Positions 4,684-5,016 of a stretch of DNA of 5,016 bases are shown here, piece by piece. The notes under the pieces are model-generated. The model was not told the origin of the DNA. It saw only the letters and a program-made list of their open reading frames with translations, and ran no database searches. How positions within the stretch are numbered: the first letter of the stretch is position 1; each line of letters begins with the position of its first letter. The stretch is from contig JAKALE010000032.1 in NCBI GenBank assembly GCA_021813305.1, positions 1 to 5,016 of the forward strand, written 5' to 3'. The DNA comes from a bacterium. GTDB lineage: Bacteria; Patescibacteria; Paceibacteria; UBA6257; Brennerbacteraceae. The translations under genes and the position numbers were made by a program.

Positions 4684-4918
4684 TGCCGAGATACCGTTTT
4701 GCGAGCGGGATTGCCGATGGCAATAAGGATGCGAAGATGATGGCGCCGATGACGGGAAGGATCAGTTTGTCCGCATGGGGCACGGTTTTGCCGAGAAAAT
4801 AGCCCAAGAGCGTGGTTCCGCCGGTCCACAGGAGCGCGCCCGCAATGTTGTACAGGACGAATGTTCGGTAGCGCATGGATCCGACTCCTGCAAGCACCGG
4901 AGCGAGAGTGCGGATGAC
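4670..4918 (-). CDS. DedA-family (SNARE-associated/VTT domain) membrane protein, C-terminal fragment
   Basis: Only about 82 C-terminal residues of a family that is usually about 200 long can be recognised. The fragment reads VIRTLAPVLAGVGSMRYRTF, then a segment matching the family's YNxxGALLW, then GYFLGKTVP and a hydrophobic helix (ILPVIGAIIFASLLPSAIPL) with a basic end, GKKQK. VRTxAPxxAG followed by M-x-Y-R-x-F and YNxxGALLW is diagnostic for DedA proteins. DedA members are membrane proteins implicated in undecaprenyl-phosphate or phospholipid flipping and envelope homeostasis. Homology is lost upstream of about 4918: the expected ARFxP segment is missing and the same frame meets TGA at 4963-4961 and 4969-4967. 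The only usual start in frame is GTG at 4897, inside the conserved motif, so it is unlikely to be a true start. The piece is either a pseudogene or, more simply, the result of a sequence or assembly fault near the edge. It converges on ftsX. Confidence 0.75.
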   Translation of the reverse strand, partial: VIRTLAPVLAGVGSMRYRTFVLYNIAGALLWTGGTTLLGYFLGKTVPHADKLILPVIGAIIFASLLPSAIPLAKRYLGKKQK

Positions 4919-5016
4919 GCTCGAAATGACGCGCGGGTCGCTTGAGGTCGTGCAGAGACATCAGAGTCAATACAGGCTCGAATTCGGCCGCGCGCTACCC
5001 AAATGGAAGATAATCA

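Noticed and set aside
4961..4969. UGA reassignment (for example to glycine, as in some CPR lineages) to explain the two in-frame TGAs upstream of the DedA fragment.
   Set aside because: Read-through residues there do not resemble DedA, no other gene contains an internal TGA, an RF2 gene is present, and those recoded lineages are typically AT-rich.

Overview
The window looks like a piece of bacterial chromosome made mostly of core genes. It probably comes from an uncultivated lineage, possibly Patescibacteria/CPR, but that assignment is only a weak inference. It rests on compact gene packing, tRNAs without an encoded CCA end, an RF2 gene without the programmed frameshift, and start codons with no visible Shine-Dalgarno sequence. 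No mobile element, CRISPR array, integrase or phage gene is visible. I found no convincing new biological system.

Layout. (1) Positions 1-430, minus strand: the N-terminal glutaminase part of a glutamine-hydrolysing asparagine synthase (asnB-like), running off the left edge. (2) Positions 453-1289, plus strand: a family 2 glycosyltransferase, divergent from asnB across only 22 bp that hold a palindromic -10 element. Together these suggest the edge of a surface-polysaccharide locus. (3) Positions 1308-1795: tRNA-Thr(GGT), rpmG (zinc-type bL33) and tRNA-Trp(CCA), each preceded by a TATACT -10 hexamer, with a perfect palindromic terminator after rpmG. (4) Positions 1812-2936: prfB (RF2), starting 16 nt after tRNA-Trp in one uninterrupted frame. 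(5) Positions 3027-4632: ftsE and ftsX, a two-gene operon 4 bp apart, with a plausible promoter inside the end of prfB. (6) Positions 4647-4683: a near-symmetrical hairpin that probably terminates both ftsX and the converging gene. (7) Positions 4670-4918, minus strand: the C-terminal part of a DedA-family membrane protein whose homology stops abruptly about 100 bp before the right edge.

How the genes relate. tRNA-Thr, rpmG, tRNA-Trp and prfB are all translation functions. FtsE and FtsX form the ABC-type divisome complex that controls septal peptidoglycan hydrolysis. DedA proteins are membrane proteins linked to lipid carrier recycling and envelope homeostasis. The most useful points for follow-up are the absence of Shine-Dalgarno motifs at all six readable starts, the overlapping divergent promoters, the frameshift-free RF2 sitting behind tRNA-Trp, the C55 variant in tRNA-Thr, and the broken DedA frame at the right edge.
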